A stretch of DNA of 12,604 bases from JBAVQS01 sp049694275. GTDB lineage: Bacteria; Chloroflexota; Anaerolineae; UBA4142; SHND01. Positions 6,110 to 12,314 of this stretch are shown one piece after another. The stretch's first letter is position 1; every line of letters starts with the position of its first letter. The stretch covers positions 1-12,604 of the forward strand of contig JBAVQS010000077.1 of the NCBI GenBank assembly GCA_049694275.1. Reading direction: 5' to 3'. The notes under the pieces are model-generated. The model saw nothing but the letters and a program-made list of their open reading frames with translations, was not told the DNA's origin and searched no databases. The translations under genes were made by a program, and so were the position numbers.

Positions 6110-7579
6110 CTATCCCGGCATTTTCGGCGCGGCGATCGGCGCCTTGTGCTGTCCAATAAAAACGGCGAGCATGCCGCCGCGCTGCGCCACGTTGACCACC
6201 TGCTTTTGGGAGGCGCGGCCCAGCACCGCCAGCCCGTACTTGGTCGGGGCAAGCCCGATGACGACATAGAACGGCGCGACCGTCACCTCGCCGGCCTCGT
6301 CGACCACCGGGAATTCGTAGATGGCGATGTGAGCCAGCCGCTGCGTGACCCAGTCGCCCGGTTCGGCGACGGCGCGCTGGATCGCCTGGTCCCACTCGGC
6401 CTGGGTCACCGACGGCCCGATCAGGATGTTATCGCCGCCATACGAACGGTTGGGCTTGATGACGAGAACCTCGCGATTGTCATGGATGAATTCGAGCAGG
6501 TCCACCAGTTCGCCCGTCGGGTCCGCCGTCCGGCATTCGCGAATCATGCGGGTCCAGAGGACGTGACGGCGAAAGACGTTCCGTTCGTCCATCGTAAAGT
6601 ACTGCGAGAACTGGGGGTCGGTCAGCACTTCAAAGCAGGATTTGTGATCAAAATCGCCGGCCATCGACGAAACCATCTGGTTCTGGCGCAGGAGATGCTT
6701 CATCGGGCGCACGTTCAGCCCCTGCGTTTCCATCTCGGCCAGCTCGCGCACCTCGTAATCGCGATAGGCCACGTCGATGCGGTGGTTCTCGTAATAGACC
6801 TCGCCGCTCCGGACATAGAGCTCCTCCGGGTCGACGTGATAGACCTCTTCGCCGCGCGCCCGGTAATAGTTCATGAGCGTCTCTTGCTCGTTCGGCCCGT
6901 CGGTGGAATACTTGGCGTCGACAAAGCAGACGGTGGACCCGGTCCGCCCGATCGCCTCGGCATGGTCGTGCAGCTCGCGCATAAAGGTATCGCGCACATC
7001 GCTCGCCGGCTTGAGCTCAAGATAGGGGGCGACCTCCAGCATGGCGGGCACCACCGTATCCATCAAGATCTCTTCGGTCGTCGGGATGAGATGCACGCCC
7101 CCCGCGCCGACCAGGTTGGGCTCGATAAAGGCGAGGCTGTTCTTGGAAAAGGCGCCCGTCAAATCCGCCACGGCATCCAGCCGGCCAAAGACCGTATGAA
7201 ACTGATTATGACTGGCCCCCCAGGTATCCCACAGCCAGCGCGCTTCGCCTTCCAGCAAAGGCACCACTTCACGGATCTTGAAATCTTTGAGATAGAGCTC
7301 GGGCATGCGCTTGAGCGCGCCCAGGAGCGTGAGCGAGACATAGTGGAAATAATTCAACTGTTCCGCAAACACGCCGACGGGGCGCAGCATGATGTTGATG
7401 ACCTCAAGCTGCCCATCGCGCATATAGACCATCTCGCGCCGGGCGGCCTCGGCGTGGACCGCCTGGGCCACCTGGCGCACCCGCTCCGGGGAGAGGGACG
7501 CGAAAATCCGGCGAATGTCGCTGTCCAGCGAGACGCCGCGCAGGCCATAGAGATCAGCCGTGGTGATAGGGGCAACCAT
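6110..7579 (-). CDS. Circularly permuted ATP-grasp ligase-like protein
   Basis: A 489-aa protein resembling circularly permuted ATP-grasp enzymes, which form amide or peptide bonds through acyl-phosphates. Visible blocks: AFIEPNLVGAGGVHLIP (150-166), FVDAKYSTDGPNEQ (219-232), a GEVYYENHRIDVAYRDYE block (259-276), the nucleotide-binding VIKPNRSYGGDNILIG (373-388, Lys 375 and the Gly-rich loop), DWVTQRL (409-415), FYVVIGLAPTKYG (437-449), and VVNVAQRGGM (461-470), where the Asn/Gln would coordinate Mg-ATP. The order, with the Gly-rich Lys loop near the C-terminus, is what permuted members show. Substrates are unknown, and no alpha-E or transglutaminase partner, common beside other permuted ATP-grasps, is present. 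ATG 7579 has AGAGG (plus 7588-7592) eight bases upstream. It is the first gene of the run, directly behind a good promoter. Confidence 0.78.
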   Translation of the reverse strand: MVAPITTADLYGLRGVSLDSDIRRIFASLSPERVRQVAQAVHAEAARREMVYMRDGQLEVINIMLRPVGVFAEQLNYFHYVSLTLLGALKRMPELYLKDFKIREVVPLLEGEARWLWDTWGASHNQFHTVFGRLDAVADLTGAFSKNSLAFIEPNLVGAGGVHLIPTTEEILMDTVVPAMLEVAPYLELKPASDVRDTFMRELHDHAEAIGRTGSTVCFVDAKYSTDGPNEQETLMNYYRARGEEVYHVDPEELYVRSGEVYYENHRIDVAYRDYEVRELAEMETQGLNVRPMKHLLRQNQMVSSMAGDFDHKSCFEVLTDPQFSQYFTMDERNVFRRHVLWTRMIRECRTADPTGELVDLLEFIHDNREVLVIKPNRSYGGDNILIGPSVTQAEWDQAIQRAVAEPGDWVTQRLAHIAIYEFPVVDEAGEVTVAPFYVVIGLAPTKYGLAVLGRASQKQVVNVAQRGGMLAVFIGQHKAPIAAPKMPG

Positions 7580-7627
7580 GAATCTATCCTCTTTACGAAT
7601 CGGACTGGGTTTTCCTGATCGATTTAG

Positions 7628-7656
7628 AGTTTATCCTCATTTGAAATCAGCGTCAA
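7628..7656 (-). promoter_or_regulatory. Sigma70-type promoter of the ATP-grasp/oxidase/peptidase/rsmI run
   Basis: On the minus strand, TTGACG (plus 7651-7656), a 17-base spacer and TAAACT (plus 7628-7633) form a good promoter. Start is expected near 7621, giving a leader of about 40 bases before the ATG at 7579. It diverges from the yebC leader promoter. Confidence 0.65.
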
Positions 7657-7720
7657 GACGCACCCGGCAGGGCCGGTGGGATCGGGGCCCGGCGTTTTAT
7701 TTCCTGTTTTGCCCGGGACA

Positions 7721-7729
7721 TGGTATAAT
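7721..7729 (+). promoter_or_regulatory. Extended -10 promoter of the yebC leader
   Basis: TGG directly followed by TATAAT (7724-7729) is a perfect extended -10. No good -35 is seen (TTCCTG at 7701-7706 is the best at 17 bases), which extended -10 promoters tolerate. Start is expected near 7736. Confidence 0.65.
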
Positions 7730-7735
7730 GGGAGC

Positions 7736-7872
7736 GGACTCGATATGCAGCCGATTTTGTGCTTGTTCAAGCCGAACCACAAACGCGGGATTCGCGGTTT
7801 CTGCGAACCGCCCAGTCGACGCGCTGGCACGCCGGATTTCCGAAGGGAATGGCGAGTCAGCGTGTCTTTTTT
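7736..7872 (+). ncRNA. Candidate structured leader or small RNA upstream of yebC
   Basis: From the predicted start, GACTCG (7737-7742) can pair perfectly with CGAGTC (7853-7858), closing a structured RNA of about 120 nt. Inside, TTTGTG (7756-7761) pairs with CACAAA (7778-7783), with an inner CTT/AAG hairpin and a 3' CCGAAC bulge. GCGGTT (7794-7799) pairs with AACCGC (7806-7811). The closing helix and the terminator-like hairpin at 7822-7862 share bases, so they exclude each other. I could not match any riboswitch, SRP, 6S or tmRNA consensus that I know. A 46-codon frame starting at 7745 overlaps it but looks non-coding. It could be a switch controlling yebC or an independent small RNA. Confidence 0.4.
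7822..7872 (+). terminator. Terminator-like hairpin in the yebC leader
   Basis: CGCTG (7822-7826) pairs with CAGCG (7858-7862). CGCC (7830-7833) pairs with GGCG (7851-7854). TTCC (7838-7841) pairs with GGAA (7846-7849) at the top. Four bases later comes a run of six T (7867-7872). An internal loop (GCA/AGT) weakens the stem, so termination may be partial or conditional. Confidence 0.5.
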
Positions 7873-7923
7873 GTTTCCCTTCTAAAATTTTGCAGGTGAA
7901 TCAGTTTTCAACCGGTTTGCACG

Positions 7924-7979
7924 GCTCCCTGGCAGGAGCTTATACGCCGAATGGATTCGGCGGACCGGAATTCGGAGGG
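7924..7979 (+). promoter_or_regulatory. Hairpins adjacent to the yebC ribosome binding site
   Basis: Two hairpins precede the strong GGAGGG site (7974-7979): GCTCC/GGAGC (7924-7928 with 7935-7939), and a perfect 7-bp CGCCGAA/TTCGGCG with a TGGA loop (7945-7962). TCCCT (7926-7930) could alternatively pair with AGGGA (7976-7980) of the binding site, excluding the first hairpin. This suggests possible translational control, by inference only. Confidence 0.35.
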
Positions 7980-7985
7980 ATAAAA

Positions 7986-8756
7986 ATGTCTGGACATTCC
8001 AAGTGGTCACAGATCAAACGGAAAAAGGGCGTGAACGATACCCGGCGCGGGCAGTTGTTTACGCGCCTGGGACGCGATGTCACCCTAGCGGTGCGTGAAG
8101 GCGGGAGCGGCGACCCCGAATCTAATTTCCAGCTCCGGCTGGCGATTGAAAAGGCGCGCGGGGCGAACATGCCGCGTGAAAACATCGACCGTGCGATCAG
8201 GCGGGGCATGGGCGACGCCGGGGAAGGCGTACAGCTTGAAGATATTACCTATGAGGGCTATGCGCCGGGCGGCGCGGCCATCCTGGTGCAGACCGTGACG
8301 GATAACCGCAATCGCGCGGCGTCCGAGGTGCGGCGCATCTTTACCCACGGCGGCGGGAATATGGCGACGAGCGGTTCGGTCGCCTGGATGTTTGATAAAA
8401 AGGGCATTTTGACCATCGAGACCGAGGGGCGGAACGCCGAAGAGATTGAATTGGAGCTCATCGATTTGGGAGTTGAGGACCTGCTGCAATCAGGCAAGAC
8501 CATTGAAGCGTACGTCGAGCCGAAAGAGCTCCGCCGCGTGCGCGAGGAGCTGCATAAACGCAACATCCCGGTTGAGAACGCCGAAATCTCCATGCTGCCC
8601 AAAACGCCGGCGGCGGTGGCCACCGAAGACGCGATCAAGGCGATGAGGCTGATCGAGCAGCTCGAAGAGCTGGACGACGTGCAAAAGGTAACCTCGAACC
8701 TCGACATCAACGACGAGTTGATCGCCAAATTCGAGAACATCAAGGAGCACGCCTAG
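7986..8756 (+). CDS. yebC: YebC/TACO1-family protein
   Basis: A 256-aa member of the YebC/TACO1 family, at its usual length. The N-terminal signature MSGHSKWSQIKRKK is followed by DTRRGQLFTRLGRDV, then NFQLRLAIEKARGANMPRE (about 46-64), YEGYAPGGAAILVQ, DNRNRAASEVRRIF and GGGNMATSGSVAWMF, then the C-terminal LPKTPAAV region. Family members were long annotated as transcriptional regulators; more recent work places them as ribosome-associated translation factors. The ATG is fixed by the conserved N-terminus and by GGAGGG (7974-7979) at a 6-base spacing; the in-frame open stretch upstream is non-coding. It heads the plus-strand block with ruvC, a frequent pairing in bacteria, and carries an unusually long, structured leader. 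Confidence 0.96.
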   Translation: MSGHSKWSQIKRKKGVNDTRRGQLFTRLGRDVTLAVREGGSGDPESNFQLRLAIEKARGANMPRENIDRAIRRGMGDAGEGVQLEDITYEGYAPGGAAILVQTVTDNRNRAASEVRRIFTHGGGNMATSGSVAWMFDKKGILTIETEGRNAEEIELELIDLGVEDLLQSGKTIEAYVEPKELRRVREELHKRNIPVENAEISMLPKTPAAVATEDAIKAMRLIEQLEELDDVQKVTSNLDINDELIAKFENIKEHA

Positions 8757-8783
8757 CAAGTCGCAAGCGACAAGTTGCAAGCC
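8756..8783 (+). repeat. Heptanucleotide repeat array 1 (RCAAGYS-like, 4 copies)
   Basis: Four 7-base units follow one another: GCAAGTC, GCAAGCG, ACAAGTT, GCAAGCC. The first unit starts with the last base of the yebC stop codon. The copies are diverged, so the array appears old. Confidence 0.7.
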
Positions 8784-8806
8784 CCAGGCCATTGCAGTGA
8801 TCGTGG

Positions 8807-8845
8807 CCTGTCGCCTGTGACCTGTGGCCTGCGACCTGTGACCTG
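8807..8845 (+). repeat. Heptanucleotide repeat array 2 (CCTGTGR-like, 5.6 copies)
   Basis: Units CCTGTCG, CCTGTGA, CCTGTGG, CCTGCGA, CCTGTGA and a partial CCTG run without a gap into the ruvC ATG at 8846. The array occupies the place where a Shine-Dalgarno would be, and no purine-rich site is present. Confidence 0.8.
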
Positions 8846-9343
8846 ATGCTGGTCCTCGGCATTGACCCCGGCACGGCATTGTGCGGGTATGGCCTCGTGC
8901 GCGCAGAAGGGGATGACATGTCCCTGGTCGCGTACGGGGCCGTTTCTACGTCGGCCAGGCTGCCGCTGGCCGAGCGCCTGCTCCAGATTCACCGGGAACT
9001 GGGCGCGCTCATTGCAACCCACCATCCCAAGGCCGCGGCCGTCGAAAAGCTCTTTTTCAGCAAAAACACGCGAACGGCCATGACCGTCGGCCATGCGCGC
9101 GGCGTGGTCCTGCTCTCGGCGGCCGAGGCGGGACTGGCCGTTTACGAATATACGCCGAATGAGGTCAAGCAGGCGGTGGTCGGCTATGGCGGCGCCGACA
9201 AGAACCAGATGCAGCAGATGGTCCGCATGCTGCTCCACCTCGATTTCATCCCGGAACCGGACGACGCCGCCGATGCAGTCGCCATCGCCATCTGCCACAT
9301 CCAGTCCTCGCACCTCCGCGAGATGATTGAAGCTCAAGAATAA
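8846..9343 (+). CDS. ruvC: Crossover junction endodeoxyribonuclease RuvC
   Basis: RuvC is the Holliday-junction resolvase that cuts symmetrically within junctions held by RuvAB. The 165-aa protein has the RNase-H-like fold with the four acidic catalytic residues: D7 in LGIDPGT, E67 in AAVEKLFF, and D140 and D143 in PDDAADAVAIAICH. FFSKNTRTA and the basic-rich GADKNQMQQM segment also match the family. ATG 8846 is right by homology, since the protein begins MLVLGIDPG as usual. However, the 40 bases before it are heptanucleotide repeats with no Shine-Dalgarno. Translation may depend on yebC readthrough, on an unstructured leader, or may be weak. ruvA is not adjacent; two LamG-like genes lie between, and ruvB is absent from the window. 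Confidence 0.96.
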   Translation: MLVLGIDPGTALCGYGLVRAEGDDMSLVAYGAVSTSARLPLAERLLQIHRELGALIATHHPKAAAVEKLFFSKNTRTAMTVGHARGVVLLSAAEAGLAVYEYTPNEVKQAVVGYGGADKNQMQQMVRMLLHLDFIPEPDDAADAVAIAICHIQSSHLREMIEAQE

Positions 9344-9355
9344 CAGGAGCGCACA

Positions 9356-10156
9356 ATGCAACTCTCTGACAGAGCCCTCGCACTTGCCTCGCTCGGCCTG
9401 CTGGTGCTCTGTATCCTTCTCGGCTTTGTGTTCTTGCGCCCCCAGTTCGATACCCTCGTCGCGGGCGCACGCGCGACTCGCACCCTCGGACCACTCTTAC
9501 CTACGCCGACGCCGCGCGTCGAGGCTACCCAGACCGCCGCCAGCATGGCGCGCGCCGCGCAGGTGACGATGACGGCTCAGGCCAACGGCCAATCGGTGAT
9601 AGCCGATTCGATCAACCCCAACGCTCTTTCCAATCTCTGGCCGGTTGGCAATTTTACGGCCCCCTCCGGGAAAGGAACTCGAAGCTTTGTCGATGGACGC
9701 TATCGATACAGGGTCGAGGCGATTCGGCCCGGCCTCGTATATCAAGTGCCGGTTATCCCATTTCAAACGGATTTCACCGCCTGGATGCGCGGACGCCGGA
9801 TCAGCGGGGATGCCAGCGCGCTGTACGGCATCACCTTTCGCCACATGAGTGTAAGCAACAATTACACGCTCCTGATCGGAAATGAAAATTTCTTCGAGGT
9901 GCTCTTGTGTTACCAGGACCATCAAACGACCTTGATCGGTTGGAGCGAAACCGCCGCAATCCACCCCGACGACTGGAACAAGATTGCCATTAGCGTCCGG
10001 GACACTCACTTTACCATTTTCATCAACGATCAATATGTCGGCGAGTTCGACGACGGCCACGTCGATTCCGGCCTGGTGGGGCTGGCGTTCGACCTGCCGG
10101 TCGCCGGGACACAGGCCACCTATGAATTCGACCAGTTCGAGTTACGAAAACCGTAA
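9356..10156 (+). CDS. Membrane-anchored protein with one LamG/ConA-like domain
   Basis: A 266-aa protein with an N-terminal membrane anchor (about 8-27, LALASLGLLVLCILLGFVFL) and no lipobox, so the rest is probably extracytoplasmic. A low-complexity stalk (about 48-78) with PTPTP and an Ala/Thr/Gln-rich stretch follows. The remaining 185 residues form one beta-rich domain with the pattern DGRYRY, LYGITFRHM, NNYTLLIG, DDWNKIAISV, FTIFINDQYVGEF, GLVGLAFD and YEFDQFELRKP. This pattern resembles concanavalin-like/LamG or DUF1080-type jelly rolls, which bind glycans or polysaccharides; no hydrolase residues can be claimed. The ATG has AGGAG (9345-9349) six bases upstream and lies 12 bases after the ruvC stop, so it is probably co-transcribed with ruvC. 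The next gene is a paralogue with two copies of the domain. Confidence 0.8.
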   Translation: MQLSDRALALASLGLLVLCILLGFVFLRPQFDTLVAGARATRTLGPLLPTPTPRVEATQTAASMARAAQVTMTAQANGQSVIADSINPNALSNLWPVGNFTAPSGKGTRSFVDGRYRYRVEAIRPGLVYQVPVIPFQTDFTAWMRGRRISGDASALYGITFRHMSVSNNYTLLIGNENFFEVLLCYQDHQTTLIGWSETAAIHPDDWNKIAISVRDTHFTIFINDQYVGEFDDGHVDSGLVGLAFDLPVAGTQATYEFDQFELRKP

Positions 10157-10171
10157 AGGGGGCGCCGGGAG

Positions 10172-11592
10172 ATGGAGACCCAATCGAACAAACGGACGCT
10201 TCTCATCGCCGGTAGTATTGTTGCGGTCGTCCTCTGCCTTTGTCTCGGCATTCTCACTTTGATTGGAGTCCAGATAGAGAGCCTGGCCAATACCTCCGCC
10301 ACCGGACGGCCCGACAGACGGCGCAGGCAAGCGCCACCGACCAGGCCGCGGTGACCCTGTTGTCGAGCGACGCCGCCTGGCCGGTCATCGTCTCAGACTC
10401 GTTTGACCGTGCGCTCAATTTCAACGACTGGCCGGTGGGTAAGCGGGCAGACAGCGGGATTGATTCCCATATTACCGATGGAAAATATCGCTGGACCTTT
10501 ACATCGGCGAAGGACCGATCCTGGTGGGCGATCCCTAAAGAAAGCGCGACGAGCGATTTTACCGTGACGACCGAGGCGGGACTGGTCTCCCCTCCCGGCA
10601 ACATTGAATATGGCCTTGTCTTTCGCCAGCAGGACGTCAACTCGTATTACCGCTTTGTCGTCGATGGCAATCGCTATTATACCGTTCAAATGCTCTATCA
10701 AAGCCAGTGGCATACTCTCGTCAATTGGCAACCGTCGACGGCGCTGCACGCGGGGATCAACAAATTGGCGGTGAGCGGGCGCGGTTCGCACTTTGTCTTT
10801 ATGATCAACGACCATTACGTAGACAATATGGACGACAATCAGCTCAAGATGGGGCGTGTGGGGTTAGCCTTCGACTATGGTCCAACCAGCGTGGTGGCCG
10901 TCGAATTCAGCCGTTTCGAGTTGCGCGGGGTCGCCGCCGCGCCGGCCGTGGTTACCCCAACTCCCATTCCGACCGACAGTATCCCGCCTCCACAGGCGAC
11001 CGCGACAGCGCAGGCCCGCTGGCCCATCCTCCTGAGCGATTCCTTCGGGGTCGAGATGCGGAGCAAGACCCTGTGGCCGAGCGGGGCGATTGCACCGAGC
11101 GCGTTTCAGGGGGAACGTACTTTTCCCAGCGGGCAATATCGCTGGACCGTGCAGGCGCAACAAGGCGGAACGCTGGCCGGGGTTGCCAATATGCCCGTCG
11201 TCGGGGATTTCTTTATGAGCGCCGCGGCGCACCGGTTGGAAGGGACCGACGCCGCCGAATACGGCCTTGCGTTTCATTACGTCGACGAGGATAATTTCTA
11301 TCGCTTTGTGCTCAAGGGCCGGCAGTTCGCCGTCATTGCGCGAGTCAACGGACAGGAGACGGCGCTCATTCCCTTCCGCGACGCGCCGGCGATCCAGCCG
11401 AACGACGTCAATCGCCTGACCCTCAACGCGCTACAGAATCATTTCACATTTTATATCGGCGATGAAAAGGTGGGCGAAATAGCGGACACCCTGATTCCGG
11501 GCGGCCGGGCCGGTTTTGCCGTCACGCTGCCCGCGAATGCCGGTGGGACCTTTGAGTTTGGCAGTTGTGACCTACGCGCGCCCAGGCCGTAA
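10172..11592 (+). CDS. Membrane-anchored protein with two LamG/ConA-like domains, split by a frameshift
   Basis: The N-terminus (METQSNKRTLL, anchor helix about 9-32 with CLCLG) reads in one frame from ATG 10172, but that frame stops at about 10354. From about 10300 the sense frame moves by -1: a linker (TAQASATDQAA) leads into two LamG-like domains, about 10378-10930 and 11015-11583, joined by a PTPIPTD...PPPQATATAQA linker. Adding one base near 10305 would give an unbroken protein of about 473 aa. Both domains repeat the pattern of the preceding gene: DSF, dG-YRW, EYGLvF, F-V, N-L, F-F-I-D, FELR. The later frame has no credible start of its own (the ORF start at 10240 is a TTG inside the anchor). 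AAAGGGGG (10155-10162) is a fair SD at 9 bases. It could be a sequencing error, a real pseudogene or, less likely, programmed frameshifting. It lies 15 bases after its paralogue. Confidence 0.72.
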
Positions 11593-11599
11593 CGCCGAT

Positions 11600-11627
11600 T
11601 TGAAAAGGCGGGCAAGCACGCTATAAT
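11600..11627 (+). promoter_or_regulatory. Sigma70-type promoter of ruvA
   Basis: TTGAAA (11600-11605), a 16-base spacer and a perfect TATAAT (11622-11627) lie between the LamG-like gene and ruvA. Start is expected near 11634, about 37 bases before the ruvA ATG. Confidence 0.75.
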
Positions 11628-11670
11628 GCATCCATTGTGGAATACTGGCCGGAACGGAGATTCTTGAATT

Positions 11671-12246
11671 ATGATCTCACATCTACATGGCAAGTTGTTC
11701 AAGCGCGGTGAGGATTTCGTCATCCTCGACGTGCACGGCGTAGGGTTTCGCGTGCGGGTGCCGGCGCCCACGCTTGAAGCGTTGGGGCTGGAGGGCTCGG
11801 AGGCGGAGTTGTATACCCACCTCCAGGTGCGCGAGGATGACCTCTCACTCTTTGGCTTTGCGACGGAGGATGAGCTGCGCCTTTTTCAGACGGTGCTCAC
11901 CGTTTCGGGGATCGGCCCCAAGGCCGCGCTCAATATCCTCTCATCGGCCGCGCCCGATACGGTTCGCGCGGCGATTGCGCAGGGGGACCTGGACGCGCTG
12001 ACCGGCATCCCCGGCATCGGGAAAAAGACGGCGCAGCGGCTCGTTCTGGAGCTCAAGGGCAAGATCGATCTGAGCGGCCGGGAGAGCAGTGAGCTTTCGG
12101 CGCTCGATCAAGAGGTCGTCGCGGTGCTGGTGAATCTCGGATACAGCGCGGCAGAGGCGCAGCGCGCGGCCAGGGCCGTACCGGCATCGGAAACGCTCGT
12201 AGAGGACCGGGTCAGAGCCGCGCTGCGGTATCTGGGCGGCGGATAG
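11671..12246 (+). CDS. ruvA: Holliday junction branch migration complex subunit RuvA
   Basis: RuvA binds the four-way junction and recruits the RuvB motor. The 191-aa protein shows the three expected domains. The N-terminal OB fold (about 1-62) starts MISHLHGKL. Two helix-hairpin-helix motifs follow, at about 75-90 (TVSGIGPKAALNIL) and 110-126 (ALTGIPGIGKKTAQRLVLEL). The C-terminal UBA-like domain, about 142-190 (LVNLGYSAAEAQRA), is the part that contacts RuvB. The ATG is supported by homology and by GGAGA (11656-11660), with a slightly long spacing of 10 bases. The gene has its own promoter and is followed by a strong hairpin terminator, so it appears to be a single-gene transcript; ruvB is not in the window. 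Confidence 0.96.
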   Translation: MISHLHGKLFKRGEDFVILDVHGVGFRVRVPAPTLEALGLEGSEAELYTHLQVREDDLSLFGFATEDELRLFQTVLTVSGIGPKAALNILSSAAPDTVRAAIAQGDLDALTGIPGIGKKTAQRLVLELKGKIDLSGRESSELSALDQEVVAVLVNLGYSAAEAQRAARAVPASETLVEDRVRAALRYLGGG

Positions 12247-12270
12247 ATTGACCGGTCATCCATGACGAAT

Positions 12271-12304
12271 AAAAAACAGCGGGGGTAATTTGTCCCCCGC
12301 TGTT
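12271..12304 (-). terminator. Strong hairpin terminator between convergent genes
   Basis: AACAGCGGGGG (12275-12285) and CCCCCGCTGTT (12294-12304) form a perfect 11-bp stem with an 8-base loop. On the minus strand the stem ends in a T-run (plus A 12271-12276), making a canonical terminator for the VanW-like gene. For ruvA on the plus strand the following sequence is only moderately T-rich, so bidirectional use is possible but weaker. Confidence 0.88.
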
Positions 12305-12314
12305 CCGTTTCGTG

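Noticed and set aside
5984..7618. A 544-codon open frame on the plus strand, antisense to the ATP-grasp gene
   Set aside because: Its translation is compositionally odd (rich in His, Arg, Asp, Leu), shows no motifs, and mirrors the coding strand of a gene with clear family blocks and its own SD and promoter.
7745..7885. 46-codon frame in the yebC leader as a leader peptide
   Set aside because: The possible SD (7730-7734) would lie upstream of the predicted transcription start, the composition is not protein-like, and the region is better explained by RNA helices.
7560..7985. In-frame open stretch before yebC
   Set aside because: No protein-like pattern, and the conserved YebC N-terminus and strong SD fix the start at 7986. 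The stretch holds promoters and RNA structure instead.
10240..11592. Independent gene starting at 10240
   Set aside because: The start would be a TTG inside the anchor-encoding sequence without an SD, and the first 25 residues are nonsense. The frame is the continuation of the gene starting at 10172.
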